A stretch of 64,000 bases of DNA from Aspergillus flavus. Taxonomy: Eukaryota; Ascomycota; Eurotiomycetes; Eurotiales; Aspergillaceae. The notes beneath the pieces are model-generated. The model had not been told where the DNA came from. It saw only the letters and a list, made by a program, of their open reading frames with translations, and ran no database searches. Position numbers and translations under genes: made by a program. How positions within the stretch are numbered: position 1 is the stretch's first letter; every line of letters begins with the position of its first letter. The stretch lies in NCBI RefSeq assembly GCF_009017415.1, contig NC_092404.1:2914001-2978000 (forward strand), given 5' to 3'. Positions 23,311 through 33,313 of the stretch are shown piece after piece.

Positions 23311-23861
23311 TCAGTTCAACCCCCCAGATAAACACGACGCTTGATTGGTGTAGTGTCGCCTGTGCGTTGTGACAGCTGTACATAAACAGTTCCGAAGAAG
23401 AGGGGTAGAGAAAGCTTCAACGGCTTTGTGGTTCCGTTTCATATATTTCCAGACCCCATATTTTGCGACAATATCCTTCCAATACTGCAGAATTTCTTTG
23501 CTTGAAGCGTAGAATTCGGACCAGTTGGGGTTCGACTCGACGGTCGCTTGGTACACATGCGCGGGAATATCTATAGAATGTCAGTTTCAGCTTCTATGTT
23601 CTGCTCGTTGGGACGGCTCCTACCACATGCAGCTCCCGGATATTGGTTTTCAAACCAAGTCCCTCCAACCTCTGGATTCTTGTCGTACACGACGAGATCG
23701 AGGTTTGGAATGCGCTGCGGGAATCGGATAGCGGCCAGAATGCCCGATATGCCTGCGCCGATAACAATGACCTTCGTTGGACGTGCATGATCGACGGTGT
23801 CTTGTTTAGAGACGCCCACGCTGACGTCGTCAGGATTGTTGTGAGCTAAAGGCATGGTCAC
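23311..23861 (-). pseudogene. N-terminal fragment of a Baeyer-Villiger-type flavin monooxygenase
   Basis: Exons 23624-23861 and 23311-23570 with a 53-nt intron join as YPGAACDIPAHVYQ. The 165-residue product shows the FAD-binding Rossmann motif VIVIGAGISGILAA and the family's GGTWFENQYPG, then YQATVESNPNWSEFYASS and YMKRNHKAVEAF. Family members (cyclohexanone-monooxygenase-like, class B) have some 550-650 residues. The NADPH-binding domain and everything after it are missing, and the last residues are not family-like. No continuation is visible downstream. It is therefore a truncated gene that cannot be catalytic. It neighbours a hydrolase and a transcription-factor remnant, a common grouping in ketone/lactone or secondary metabolism. 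Confidence 0.8.
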
Positions 23862-24330
23862 GAAAAGGGGCAGTATCAGGAGGCAGTAGTTTGATTGTCG
23901 TAACAGGTGTTGGCAAGTTTAGAACCTTCTGAAGAGAAATCATCCCGCTTAAATAGATATACTGGGGAGATGCTGATCATGCAAATGCATAGATAGACTC
24001 CCTCCAGGGACGGAGCGCCGCGGTGTCCTGTCTCTAGGAGGCATGCAGTAGTTGCCACCAGTTGGCCCAGCCATACCGGAGCTCCGGCTTGATCACTCCA
24101 CGGTTGTATTAATTAGGGACATGAACCGGCCCTCCGAACAAGCATCCTCTAGGACCGAGGCTAAGCCATGCGTCCTAGTTTACATTGGTTAGGTGGTGTT
24201 GGATCGGAGCGCCGGGCAGCAGCCGTGCTCTGAATCATATAAGAAGTTAGAACCCCGCATCTTTCCATTTATTTACCCGATATTCTTTGCTACGGAGAAA
24301 TTCTCTTTCTTCTACCTCTCACCCTCCATC
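23862..24330. promoter_or_regulatory. Divergent promoter region of the FMO fragment and the hydrolase
   Basis: 469 bp between divergent start codons. A CT-rich tract (ttctctttcttctacctctc, 24301-24320) lies just before the hydrolase ATG, usual for fungal leaders. Confidence 0.5.
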
Positions 24331-25413
24331 ATGGCATCCAAGAATAACCACTTCGTGCTACCGGACAGTACACCAAGATCTAGCAAATTGACCATCAACA
24401 TAGCCGGGTTCCATGTGCACCTTTACGGGGTCCAGGAATTATCTGCCCAACAGCGGGAGGACACCACCGTCTTGTTCCATATCCACGGCCGGACAAGAAC
24501 GTATAAAGACGCCGAACCAGTTGCCCACCAACTTCTGTATGGAATGAGAAAAAGGGGAGACTCCAACAGAGGCCTCGTTGTGGCGACGTTCGATAATCGC
24601 AACCACGGTGACAGAACAGTCAGTTCCTACGCCTAGCCCCTGTTTCTTGCATCCTATAATTTGGTTGATACGACTGCTAACATGTGCTCAGATTGATTCA
24701 GTCGCAATGTAAGCAGGATGGTTTATGTCTCTAAGGTACATGGGTTGACCGTGAACACAGTCAGGACTGGAAAGGGGGCAATATCCAGCATGCGTATGGA
24801 CACCGTGGCAACTTGGATCAGATCAACAGCTGACGGTATACAGACAAGACATGTTGTCCACGATTGGTACGTTTATCCTGAAAGGTGTAAGCCAACGTTA
24901 TCTCACCGTGTCCCAGATGGAACCACCGACGACATCAAACTAGTCATGAAATACCTGGCGTCTTATGTCGATGGCATTTTCCATCCGACCCAGTTCATAG
25001 TGACCGGGGTCTCCCTGGGAGGCCACATCACATGGAACATGCTCGCCGAGGAACCTTCCATTGCTGGTGCTATTATCATCGTCGGATCACCAAACCTCAC
25101 TGATATGCTCGTGGAGCGCCTGGGATACGCCTCCCTATCCGACATACCACAAAACACGAAGGAGTGGCCGAGGTCCATCGAAAGTCTATATCGAGAGCGT
25201 GACCAGGCACTCGAAAAGATAGTGGGCAAGAAGATTCTAATATTGAATGGGGCTCTTGATACTCTGGTCCCCAGCAAATTCACAGATCCCTGGGTTGCTA
25301 AGTACGCGCACCAGAACGACGTCAAGTTTATCGTTCAGGAAGATTGTGGGCATGTTTTGTCATTTCGCATGATGGAGGAGGTTGTGGAATGGGTAGCGCA
25401 GATATTGGTATAG
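24331..25413 (+). CDS. Alpha/beta-hydrolase
   Basis: Five exons (24331-24618, 24692-24708, 24761-24793, 24844-24866, 24917-25413) join in frame to 285 residues. All four introns are GT-AG and 50-73 nt long. The small exons 2-4 were placed by keeping the frame and the family pattern QDMLSTIDG, so their exact edges are less sure than the ends. The catalytic set of the fold is visible: nucleophile elbow GVSLGGH, acid in LNGALDTLVP, and histidine in DCGHVLSF. DNRNHGDRT before the first intron is also typical of this fungal group. The product is probably a cytosolic esterase or lactonase; the substrate is unknown. It is the only intact gene of a small decayed group that includes a flavin monooxygenase fragment, which would fit ester or lactone cleavage. 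Confidence 0.8.
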
Positions 25414-25463
25414 CTTAGCTCTGGACCAATTGTAGCCTCCTTTCGGATCGTGGCCTAGGCCTC

Positions 25464-27732
25464 TCAGTTGATTTGACTAAACGTTGTATGGAGACAAGGG
25501 CCTGGTACTTGAGTTTCGTCCGTCATGTATAAACCAGGCCAGTTCATATCAGCGCCCGATGGTGGAGGTGCATACAGATCCCAGAAAACTGCCAAATGGT
25601 ATCAGTAAGACTCGCTGGACAGTCCAGAAACACTCACGCTTGTCCACTTCGGCCATTGAGCTACCTAGGCCGAGGAGGGTGTCAGGCAGGAGGCCATCGA
25701 AAAGCAGCCGATTTTCGTTGGACTGCATATCGTCTATTGATGAGAGGTCTAACATGTCATTCTTTGCCCCAGAACCGTTCGAAGTGGGTGCAGCTGGCAA
25801 AGGCTCTTGCAAGGTCGGCGTATAGTCCTCTTGTTGCCTGCTTAGTGGTTCAGGGTAACTATAACCATTGTCTAACTCGCCAGATCCTTCGCCAAACATC
25901 CTGTTGGCTTCCTTCTTCATGACATCATATGCTAGTTTCTCAAGGATAGCGAGACTTTGCGCCGATACAATTACCTTTGCTTTCAAACGGCGTTGCACTT
26001 GTATGACCCGACTGAGTCTTCTCTTTGCTTCGAACGCCAGCCTGCTCAGCGGATCGCTGCCGGCAAAGGCACCGAGTATAACCCCGGCAGCGAAGAGGTG
26101 AACACCAACGAACGACACAGCATGTGCCTGCTAATTGCGATCAAAAACAGGATGCCACCCGATGTTTGAAATTCTCAAACTTGCTCTCCAGCGCGTACTG
26201 ATCGACCAACAGAGCATGTCTTTCGGGGGCGCCTGACGCTCGTTGTTTTTCAGCGTCAGAATGGGCCGATGAATCAACACCAAGGCGTGGTCGTAGGCAA
26301 GCTGTAATAAGAGAGCCTGCATGCCGTAGATCGAATTCTTGATTCTCTTGCGCCGTTCGTGCACGTTGCTGGAGTCATTGCAGGCGTCGTCATGCACGGG
26401 ATCGATAATATCATCGTCATCGTCTGGCGTTCGCTCTTCTCCCTGATCCTGGCGAGCTGCCATTTCAGAAACGCGCAGCTCTCTGGGAAGCTCACTGTAC
26501 CACCTGCGGAGGGTCCGATCTAGGTCACGAACGTGGTTGACCAGTTGGTCGGTTCTTGACTGGGACGATTTCTTGGATGCCTGTGAGACAACGCCCTTCA
26601 ATCCCCCCCTTCGTCTGCCGGTAGAGCGTCTGGATAATGTGGCCCAGGATGACATAAAACTTCAACTTGTGGGTCTGGTAGGTCAGGAGGGTTGTCGAGT
26701 TGGGACCGGTCGCGGAATCATTTTCGCCGTCTAACATCAAGAACGACGGCGACCCCGTCGGTGGATATATGCAATCCTCCCGTGGAATCTCCACGACGCA
26801 GTCCTCATCGGAGATCAACGGCGGCAAGCCGTAGCACATGGCCAGAAACCGGTCGGAGGTATGAACCGCCCAGAAAAGGCGCCACTTCAACTGACGCTTT
26901 TCTACAAGATCCATACTTTGATAGTAGGGGGAAGTCCAGCGCATCTCGGAATCCTCCTTGTGGAGCTCCAGAGCCTGCGTCACTCGGACCGTGGACGCTG
27001 TGTGTGTGTCCATGCCAGGTTTGAATGCCCATGGTACAGGTACAGATTTCCCAGCAACAGCATTGACTGCACTGTCGCGAGCGTGCCGCATGTAAGATTG
27101 TCGGTGGAGTTGTTGCGAAGCACGGCAAAAAGCCGGCATGTTGCCGTCGCGATGTCTGCAGACGTCCTCCCGTCCGAGCTGGTAGGGCTCTGCGAAAAGG
27201 CTTGCGTACAGCGACGGCGACGGACCGCATGGGCGGACGCATATCTCCCGCCCAAGGCGACCACGGTCAGGATCAAGAGCGCGAACGTAAAGTCTTCCTC
27301 GCTGTCTGGAACCGACGACTCATCTTGTGCGTAGAGATCCATCATCTGCCGGTAGTGATGTAAGAAATGGCCCTCATGGGCCACGACGACAAACCAATGA
27401 ACCGTATTGAAGTAGACCGCTACCAAGTAGTCGACGACCGGTCGAGGCGGGAGGTGCCGCAAGATTGAGACCGTCGAGAGCCTCGAATAGGACCAGGGCA
27501 CCACGGCAGAATTGGGCTCTATACACGGGGGTTGGCTGGTATGAGCTGAATTGGCCATCAGATGCCCTGGTGTCAGGGTGAACAACGATCGACCACTAAC
27601 GTGCAGGGTTGGAAGTATTACAAGCATTGCCATGCATGTATATTGCGTGGTATCCCTGAGTCCTCCACACAGTTGTATCACTGAGTTAGCCTTGTTTCGA
27701 TGGTCATTTCCAGAGAGGACCGTGTTTGCCAC
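25464..27732 (-). pseudogene. Fungal-specific transcription factor gene (Fungal_trans domain), three lesions, DNA-binding domain missing
   Basis: The frame contains the middle homology domain: LPPRPVVDYLVAVYFNTVHW, TLATVQSMLLLGNLYLYHG, QALELHKEDSEMRW, RLFWAVHTSDRFLAMCYGLP, and HAVSFVGVHLFAAG. A last intron (25589-25637) leads to a family-like C-terminus, FWDLYAPPPSGADMNW, ending at 25464. Three lesions break it. One is a +2 shift in a (TG)n run at 26999-27009, consistent with one extra CA unit. Another is a +1 shift in a C7 run at 26603-26609. The third is an in-frame TAG at 26131-26133. No Zn2Cys6 cysteine cluster is found upstream, so the DNA-binding part is lost or lies in an exon I cannot see. 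It probably once regulated the adjacent metabolic genes. Confidence 0.75.
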
Positions 27733-28087
27733 TCCGCATCCCTCCCACTTTTCTTCCCTAGGAAGGCCAAAGCATTAACTGTGCCCATATGCAATGTGTT
27801 CCTGGAGGGCGCTACTTACGTTCCAGCACCATGGTGATATAATTCGATTACCCTTCAATTCCGGCGATTCTACGTATATAGTAGTTAGCAAGGAATTGAT
27901 TGATCCATCAGGCCCAGATCTAGGAGAGTGAGATCAGGAGTACTGGCAGAGTCGTTAAGATCGATAGACAGCAGAACTAATGAAGTCCATAAAGTACTTT
28001 CGAGTGAACCTTCGCAATTTAATAGGGAAAGAATTCCGCGTTGATAGCGTGTGCTTGGTCTGCAGGGGGACACATGTCGACTGCATG

Positions 28088-28137
<50 letters not shown>

Positions 28138-28240
28138 GTCTCTGAGGAGCAACGCAAGGCAAAAATAATCATGCACACACAGCCTTTGATCCCTAAGCAA
28201 CTTCTTCCAGAGGTTCATTCAATCCTCAAACTTAGGATTC
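27733..28240. other. Intergenic with GT/GA microsatellite
   Basis: No gene supported. It contains the (GT)n tract listed separately. Confidence 0.45.
28091..28137 (+). repeat. (GT)18 microsatellite followed by (GA)n
   Basis: Uninterrupted GT dinucleotides span 28091-28127, followed directly by GA repeats to about 28137. Confidence 0.95.
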
Positions 28241-28767
28241 CTACGCGCAGTAAAAATGCTTTCTTTCTTGGGTGGAACGTCGCCGTCGCAACGTTGCCAA
28301 TTTCAGTACAAGGCTATACACCATTGCTTCCTGTTCGTCTAGCCCGTCGGGGACCATCCCATCGACTGCTTGCTGAATTTGCTCCCTCGACAGTCCAGCA
28401 GCCAAGGCAATCTCGGAATGCGCATACAAGACATATGGGGCGTCATACTCTGTCATAACAGCGAGGACTGCGAGCTCTCTCTTGTCGAGTGATGGCGAAA
28501 GCGAGGGTGAATCATGGCTTCACCAAATCATCCGTGTAACTGTTTAACATCGCATGAGCCTTTGCATCCATGTACAGTGGGGAAGTTTATTGGAAAGAGG
28601 ACACAAACGTACGGCAACGCAGCATAAGGACCCAGGATCGTGCCAGAAGCATCTTCCCATCCAGCTATGAAGGCACTTTTGGAGAAGGTTTGTCGTCGAA
28701 TGCCTTGCTCGATGAAGTCCGTTGTTGGGGTGCGCTCCTCCGCTGAGATTGTCGGGAATCTAGCCAT
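28241..28767 (-). pseudogene. AhpD/carboxymuconolactone-decarboxylase-like gene, broken
   Basis: Exon 1 (28613-28767) reads MARFPTISAEERTPTTDFI ... AGWEDASGTILGPYAALP. After an intron at 28540-28612 the frame continues YTDDLVKP, then TGA (28512-28514) where relatives have Trp, then FTLAFAIT. The frame must then change to reach DKRELAVLAVMTEYDAPYVL and YAHSEIALAAGLSREQIQ. The 3' part ends abruptly after LKLATL, about 70 residues short of the family. Fungal members of the AhpD-like superfamily are small helical proteins. This sequence lacks an obvious CxxC peroxidatic pair in the part left, so the original activity is unclear. One stop, one frameshift and loss of the end make it a pseudogene. 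Confidence 0.7.
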
Positions 28768-29198
28768 CGTCAGAGAAGTATAAGACAGTCAAATGATGAG
28801 CGGATTCGAGTTGGTTGTTTACAAATGTCACTGACAGCGTCATATATAGGGACAAGGTCTATGATATAGATTAATCACGGTGCCCTCACGTACATTCATT
28901 GACACCTACCTGGTGACCCTTTGGTTGAATGGCTAGTGCAGCGCCAACTCTAGGGACTCGAAAGACTGAAGGCAAAGTTTAGGCTACGACATAGAGGTTT
29001 TTCCAGGACGTGTTATGGACCCCGTCACAGTCGTGGCGAAGGCCATGGTTCATAGGATATCATATTCAAATCCAACGCTCACCCAGCAAAGGGAACCAAC
29101 TTGATAAGTAGCTACAGAGGGTAGCTCGATATAGCTTCAACCAGACATGCACAACTGTATCTCCAGATCTAACATCAACGCGTCGTAAAATCTGTAGT
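28768..29198. other. Intergenic boundary between accessory and core parts
   Basis: 431 bp without a gene; on its right all genes are intact housekeeping genes. Confidence 0.45.
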
Positions 29199-30226
29199 CT
29201 ACTGCCAAAATGCCAACTTCTTCAGCTCTTGCAACGGAATCGACCGAATCTGCGTCCGCGGGAACCGTTCGTCCACGGCGGGCTCATCGGCCAAATCCAG
29301 ATAATGCAACGTCGAGATCCCCACGTTTTCCACAAAGGCCAGCACACGGTGGAAGTTTAGTCCCACCTGGTCGAGTCCATGGCTATCATCGGACAAACAG
29401 AATCGACCTCCTCGGGTCAGGAATTCCTACACACATTAGTCCTCTCTCCGTCGTTTTCTTCCCGGAGTGCGCAGCGTACCTTGCAAATCTCCGCTTTAGG
29501 ATACGGCTCGCTCATGCCCTTCCGTAGCGCAGCCGAGTTCAACTCCAACAGTCCGCCGTATGACGCGACGAAGTCCAGATTCCGCAGGATACGCTCCCAA
29601 ACGGCAGGCCACTGGGTAAAGCTCCGCTCGGGGTCGTCACTCTTCAACCGGATCAGATCGAAATGACCCACGACCAGCGGCTTCAACTGCTGCAGCATCT
29701 GGTACTGCTCGTCAAAGTACACCTGGAAGAGCTGCTCGTCCGTGCCGCCGGCCAGATCCCGCGCCTGTACGTACATCTCCCGGTCGTAGTCGATGGGGAT
29801 CGTCAGCGTGTGGTGGACGGAGCCCATGAAGAACTCGAAGGGGTGACGCGCTAGAGACGCCTCGATGAGCGTGCGGGATTCCGGACGGATCCAGTCGATT
29901 TCGAACCCAATCAGGATCTTGATTTGGTCTGCATACTTCTCGCGCAGCCGTTGCGCTTCTTGAAAGTATGCGGCTTCGTTGGCAACCAGGCTCGTCTCAG
30001 TGTTGCCTGCTTCGATCTGCCGTTGTCGTTAGCCGTGAGCATTAACGTGGACCGTCTGACGAAGTACCTCTTCGGGATAGAAATCCTCTTTGCCCCGCGG
30101 CATATGCTCGGTCAGGCAGAAGACCTGGAATTTCTTTGCAATAGCGAGCTGGATGACCTCCTCCAGCGAGTCTTTGGCGTGCCCCGGGCAGAATTGCCCG
30201 GAGTGGCTGTGATGTGAGAAAGGCAT
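29199..30226 (-). CDS. HIS2: Histidinol-phosphatase (histidine biosynthesis)
   Basis: Exons 30068-30226, 29480-30016 and 29199-29426 (introns 51 and 53 nt, both GT-AG) encode 307 residues. The PHP-family metal-binding start HHSHSGQFCPGHAKD is present, followed by FCLTEHMPRG, GFEIDWI, MGSVHH, VVGHFDLIRL and the C-terminal FCLSDDSHG. These are the metal ligands of the HisK-type histidinol-phosphatase, as in yeast His2. The enzyme converts L-histidinol phosphate to L-histidinol, the eighth step of the pathway, in the cytosol. Length is normal for the family (about 300-335). A TGACTCA element 77 bp before the start codon points to general amino-acid control. No lesions are seen. Confidence 0.95.
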
Positions 30227-30302
30227 TGCCGAAGTGTATCTGTAGAAGAGTTAGTGAGGTCTTTGTATGCCGAATGAACTAAACAGACTCTTTACCCCGC
30301 GA

Positions 30303-30309
30303 TGACTCA
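30303..30309. promoter_or_regulatory. Gcn4/CpcA binding site upstream of HIS2
   Basis: A perfect palindromic TGACTCA lies 77 bp upstream of the HIS2 ATG (minus strand). Gcn4 (CpcA in Aspergillus) activates amino-acid biosynthetic genes through this element. Confidence 0.75.
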
Positions 30310-30976
30310 GATCGATGTGGGCAGTGTGCTAAAACTTCGACTATTACTATCAAATACACTCTGGTAGATACTTAAATCTAATATCGCAGTATAGGTTGAG
30401 TATTGCAGTACTAGCAGCATGCAGTGGAGAATATAATGGGAATTACTGATTGAAGAGGATAGGAAATAGAGATTAGACGCGGACAAATCGGAAGACTGGT
30501 TCATGTCCCGGTCCCACCGGATCAACAACAGACTACACTCTACAAAGCGTCTTGGATTTACCTCCCCGTTGGATTGTTGTGTTCTCTGTTGAACTGCTAA
30601 TCAGTCCATACAGGACGTCGTGATGTCGTTCCCTGGTAGGAATGTACCTCGGCTCGATTGCCGCCCAAAGCACACATGCGGGCTGCAGATATGCCAAGCG
30701 CCTGCTCTGACTGAAGCATCTCGCCAACCTCGAAGAAATTCTTCCTAGCGAACTGCTGGACTGTCGCTGGGTGTGTCGCAACGAGCACTCCACGTATGGA
30801 CGCACCGGCACCTCGTCCTCAGTCCCAATGCCCAACCCTGCTGCCAGTAGACGAGACGCGTAGCCACCGATCTGACAAGCAGTCTGAACCCCTTGAACGA
30901 AGCTAGTATCCCATCTAGTCCAAACTGCGATCTCTCGGACAGAATGTACTGTAATTGAGCGCCCCAGAGATCGACC

Positions 30977-31501
30977 TCATCCGGCCGCCAAAACCGTAGC
31001 AACAACGTAGTCCCCGTCGTGCGAGATGGACAGCTTCCCAATGCGGGCCGTCTCTCCGTCCATATAGACCACTTCCGGTCTGCCTCTGTCTGTCTCGCTG
31101 ACTCGCACCATCACATCCTTCCACCCCAGGCTCGCCGCTCCGTTCGGCGCGGCCTTGCGTGCGGCTTCCTTGGCGGCGAAGCGACCGGCCAGCCAGCGGG
31201 CCATCTCCGTAGCACTCGGGAGGGGACGTTCGTTCGGCGGGTTCGTGGCCCCAAGCAGGGCAAAGCGAGTGCGGAAGTCATGCTGTTCGTGATCGTTGAG
31301 GATGCGCCGCGTGAAGCGTGTCAGGTAGTCGCGGCGGTGGATAAGGCGCGTGATCCGGGGGAGATGAACGATATCCGTGCCGATATTCAGGGCAAGCGGG
31401 AAGGGCAGTGGTTTCATGGTGATTACGGCGGATTGCAGCGGGCTCGAGGCGTCGGATGATGTGAGGTTGAGGACTGACAGGAACGAGAGCATCGAGAGCA
31501 T
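30977..31501 (-). CDS. pptB: ACPS-type 4'-phosphopantetheinyl transferase, probably mitochondrial
   Basis: A single 174-codon frame with NIGTDIVHLPRI at the start of the domain, the metal/CoA motif WLAGRFAAKEAARKA, and LSISHDGDYVVATVLA at the end. These are the three signatures of AcpS-like holo-acyl-carrier-protein synthases, which move phosphopantetheine from CoA to a serine of ACP. In filamentous fungi this short type activates the mitochondrial ACP, whereas the longer Sfp type (NpgA) serves polyketide and peptide synthases. Two starts are possible: 31501, giving a hydrophobic N-terminus that could target mitochondria, and 31417 (MKPLPFPLALNIG). I list the longer one. It lies downstream of no operon-like partner; HIS2 follows about 750 bp away on the same strand. 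Confidence 0.85.
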   Translation of the reverse strand: MLSMLSFLSVLNLTSSDASSPLQSAVITMKPLPFPLALNIGTDIVHLPRITRLIHRRDYLTRFTRRILNDHEQHDFRTRFALLGATNPPNERPLPSATEMARWLAGRFAAKEAARKAAPNGAASLGWKDVMVRVSETDRGRPEVVYMDGETARIGKLSISHDGDYVVATVLAAG

Positions 31502-31976
31502 CTTCCTGCCGGAAATTACGGCGAGGTCAGGTGACTCTGTTGTCGACGCCGGATTCTATCGACTTCGCAGATCCGTCGAGTCGAATACGATGCTGTAGTA
31601 TAGTAATTTATATTGCTGCGGCAAGGGTACATATGCGAGACAGCTCGCCAGTGGTCTACACTACACAGAAGTCGGCGGTCGAACCGCCCTACGGAACCAA
31701 CCAACGGTGCACCGGACACGATTCTCCAACTCTTGTGGATCATTACCAGCATAGAAGAACATAGCTCAATGCGGTGTATACCTCTATATGTACAGATCAC
31801 ACACCTCGCCGCTGGCACAAGCTGTCCAGCAGTCCGACATACAATGCAAGGCCCGCCCCAGTTGCCATCCCTATTTCGGATCATACAATTGACACCCATG
31901 AAGTTAGGGAGAGTCGCCGTCAAGGTTCTGTGGGCGTCGGGGCGATCCTCGATTCATTTCTCATCTTTCCGAGACA

Positions 31977-32550
31977 TTAATGGCTGCTCTTCTTCTCCTC
32001 CCCGCTTCCGTTCACTTGCTTCAGGAAGTCTCTGTGGTAGGTCGCATGGTTAGCCAGGGTTCATAGCTCTCGTTGCACGATTTGATGGAGAACTGGGTGG
32101 GGTTGTGCTTCTGTTTCCAGGCCTTGGACCAGCTCGATGGGGGCACAATGGCACTGTCGTAGCTCATCGCTCTGAGTCGATCGCGAAAGGCGAGACAGCA
32201 TCCGACATTACCCGCCGGAAAGGGGAGAGACAACGGAGAGGGAGGACATACTGGATGAAGGTCTCCTCGTCCTTGGAAGAGGCCTGGATCGGGGGAGCGG
32301 CCTGCTTGGGCTGAGAGCCACCGCGGGTTGCGAGGTAGACACCACCGAAAAGGGAGCCGAGAACACCCATGGCGAGCTAGGAGACAGACAGGATCAGCAA
32401 CGAGGACATTCAACAGGACGCCATCGGCAACACCGCGGCTCCGTCACGCGGCGAACAGAATTTGGAACCAGGAGAGCCGACGATGCAGCATTCGACACAT
32501 ACCACGTGGGAGCCGACCTGCTTGCCGGCGAGCTGGTAGTAGACGACCAT
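31977..32550 (-). CDS. ATP19: ATP synthase subunit k (Atp19)
   Basis: Three exons (32503-32550, 32252-32376, 31977-32031) with introns of 120 and 220 nt, all GT-AG, encode a 75-residue protein. It reads MVVYYQLAGKQVGSHV, then LAMGVLGSLFGGVYLATRGG with the single membrane helix, then SSKDEETFIQDFLKQ and a charged tail. This matches fungal Atp19/subunit k, a small inner-membrane protein of the F1Fo ATP synthase, in sequence and size. The last exon is only 55 nt and joins in frame (CA + A). The gene is divergent from the MTFP1-like gene, another mitochondrial protein. Confidence 0.93.
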
Positions 32551-33313
32551 GATGACGGGAGACGGGAGTTGATTGAGCGCGGGAGTGGAGGAACAAACAA
32601 CGGCGGAGAGGCAACGAAGCGAAATGATCTCAAGAAAGCGAGTTCGGGTTCGGATGGCAGGAGAGCGGATGAAGTTGGCCGGCTTCTGGTTTAGCGTGGG
32701 CGGTGCGCTCGTGTGGCTGGGTGTCAGCCACACTTTTGTTCTCGCTTAGTCATGGTCATAAAACCAATGTTCATAACTACGAAATACATCTGAGTCAGCA
32801 GCCATCACGGGGAACCACTCCGGGTCTATCCGAGGTTCCGCGGCCATGACGTCGGAAAAGATCGGCCTCGCGTTCATGCCATCATGGGCTGATATCGATG
32901 GACTCTACTTGTGTTAACCACTGCAGGACGCACAGTCGCAGAGGTGTAGCTGTAGGCAAAGTGTAAAAATTATAGGAGAAGACAAACAAAACCAATAGGT
33001 GCCCAAAAAGAAAGGAAAAGAAAGGTACCCTTCTAGAAGCACCGGACCCAAGGAAGTGACAACCTCGGGGAAGGAAGTGAACTCTTCCTCCTCCTTCCAG
33101 CTTCTGCGCTGGTCGGCAAGCGTGTGCGGCTATGGCTTTCATTCATTTAATCCACTTCGGTCTCCTCCCTCATTCCGGTCTCACTGTTCCTTCACCTTTT
33201 GCGACATCTCCTCCAGCTTGCCCGTAGAGTATTCCACGGTATGTGATTCCCGCGACGTCGTGACCACTCTTATACTCACTAATAGTATAGTACTGTATAG
33301 TCAGTCTATCACC
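32551..33313. promoter_or_regulatory. Divergent promoter between ATP19 and the MTFP1-like gene, with two CCAAT boxes
   Basis: 763 bp between two divergent start codons. CCAAT occurs on the plus strand at 32764-32768 and 32992-32996. The CCAAT-binding Hap complex regulates respiratory genes in fungi, so shared control of two mitochondrial genes is plausible. I did not count how many CCAAT would occur by chance. Confidence 0.5.

Noticed and set aside
30597..30820. Coding-like minus frame between HIS2 and the phosphopantetheinyl transferase (GAGASIRGVLVATHPATVQQ...)
   Set aside because: Looks protein-like, but it needs a frame change to extend, has no start context or splice partners, and I recognise no family. 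It could be a gene remnant.
2301..31000. DUF3435 'captain' recombinase of a Starship
   Set aside because: Looked for in the accessory region because of the DUF3723 and NLR cargo, but no recognisable recombinase frame or catalytic motif was found.
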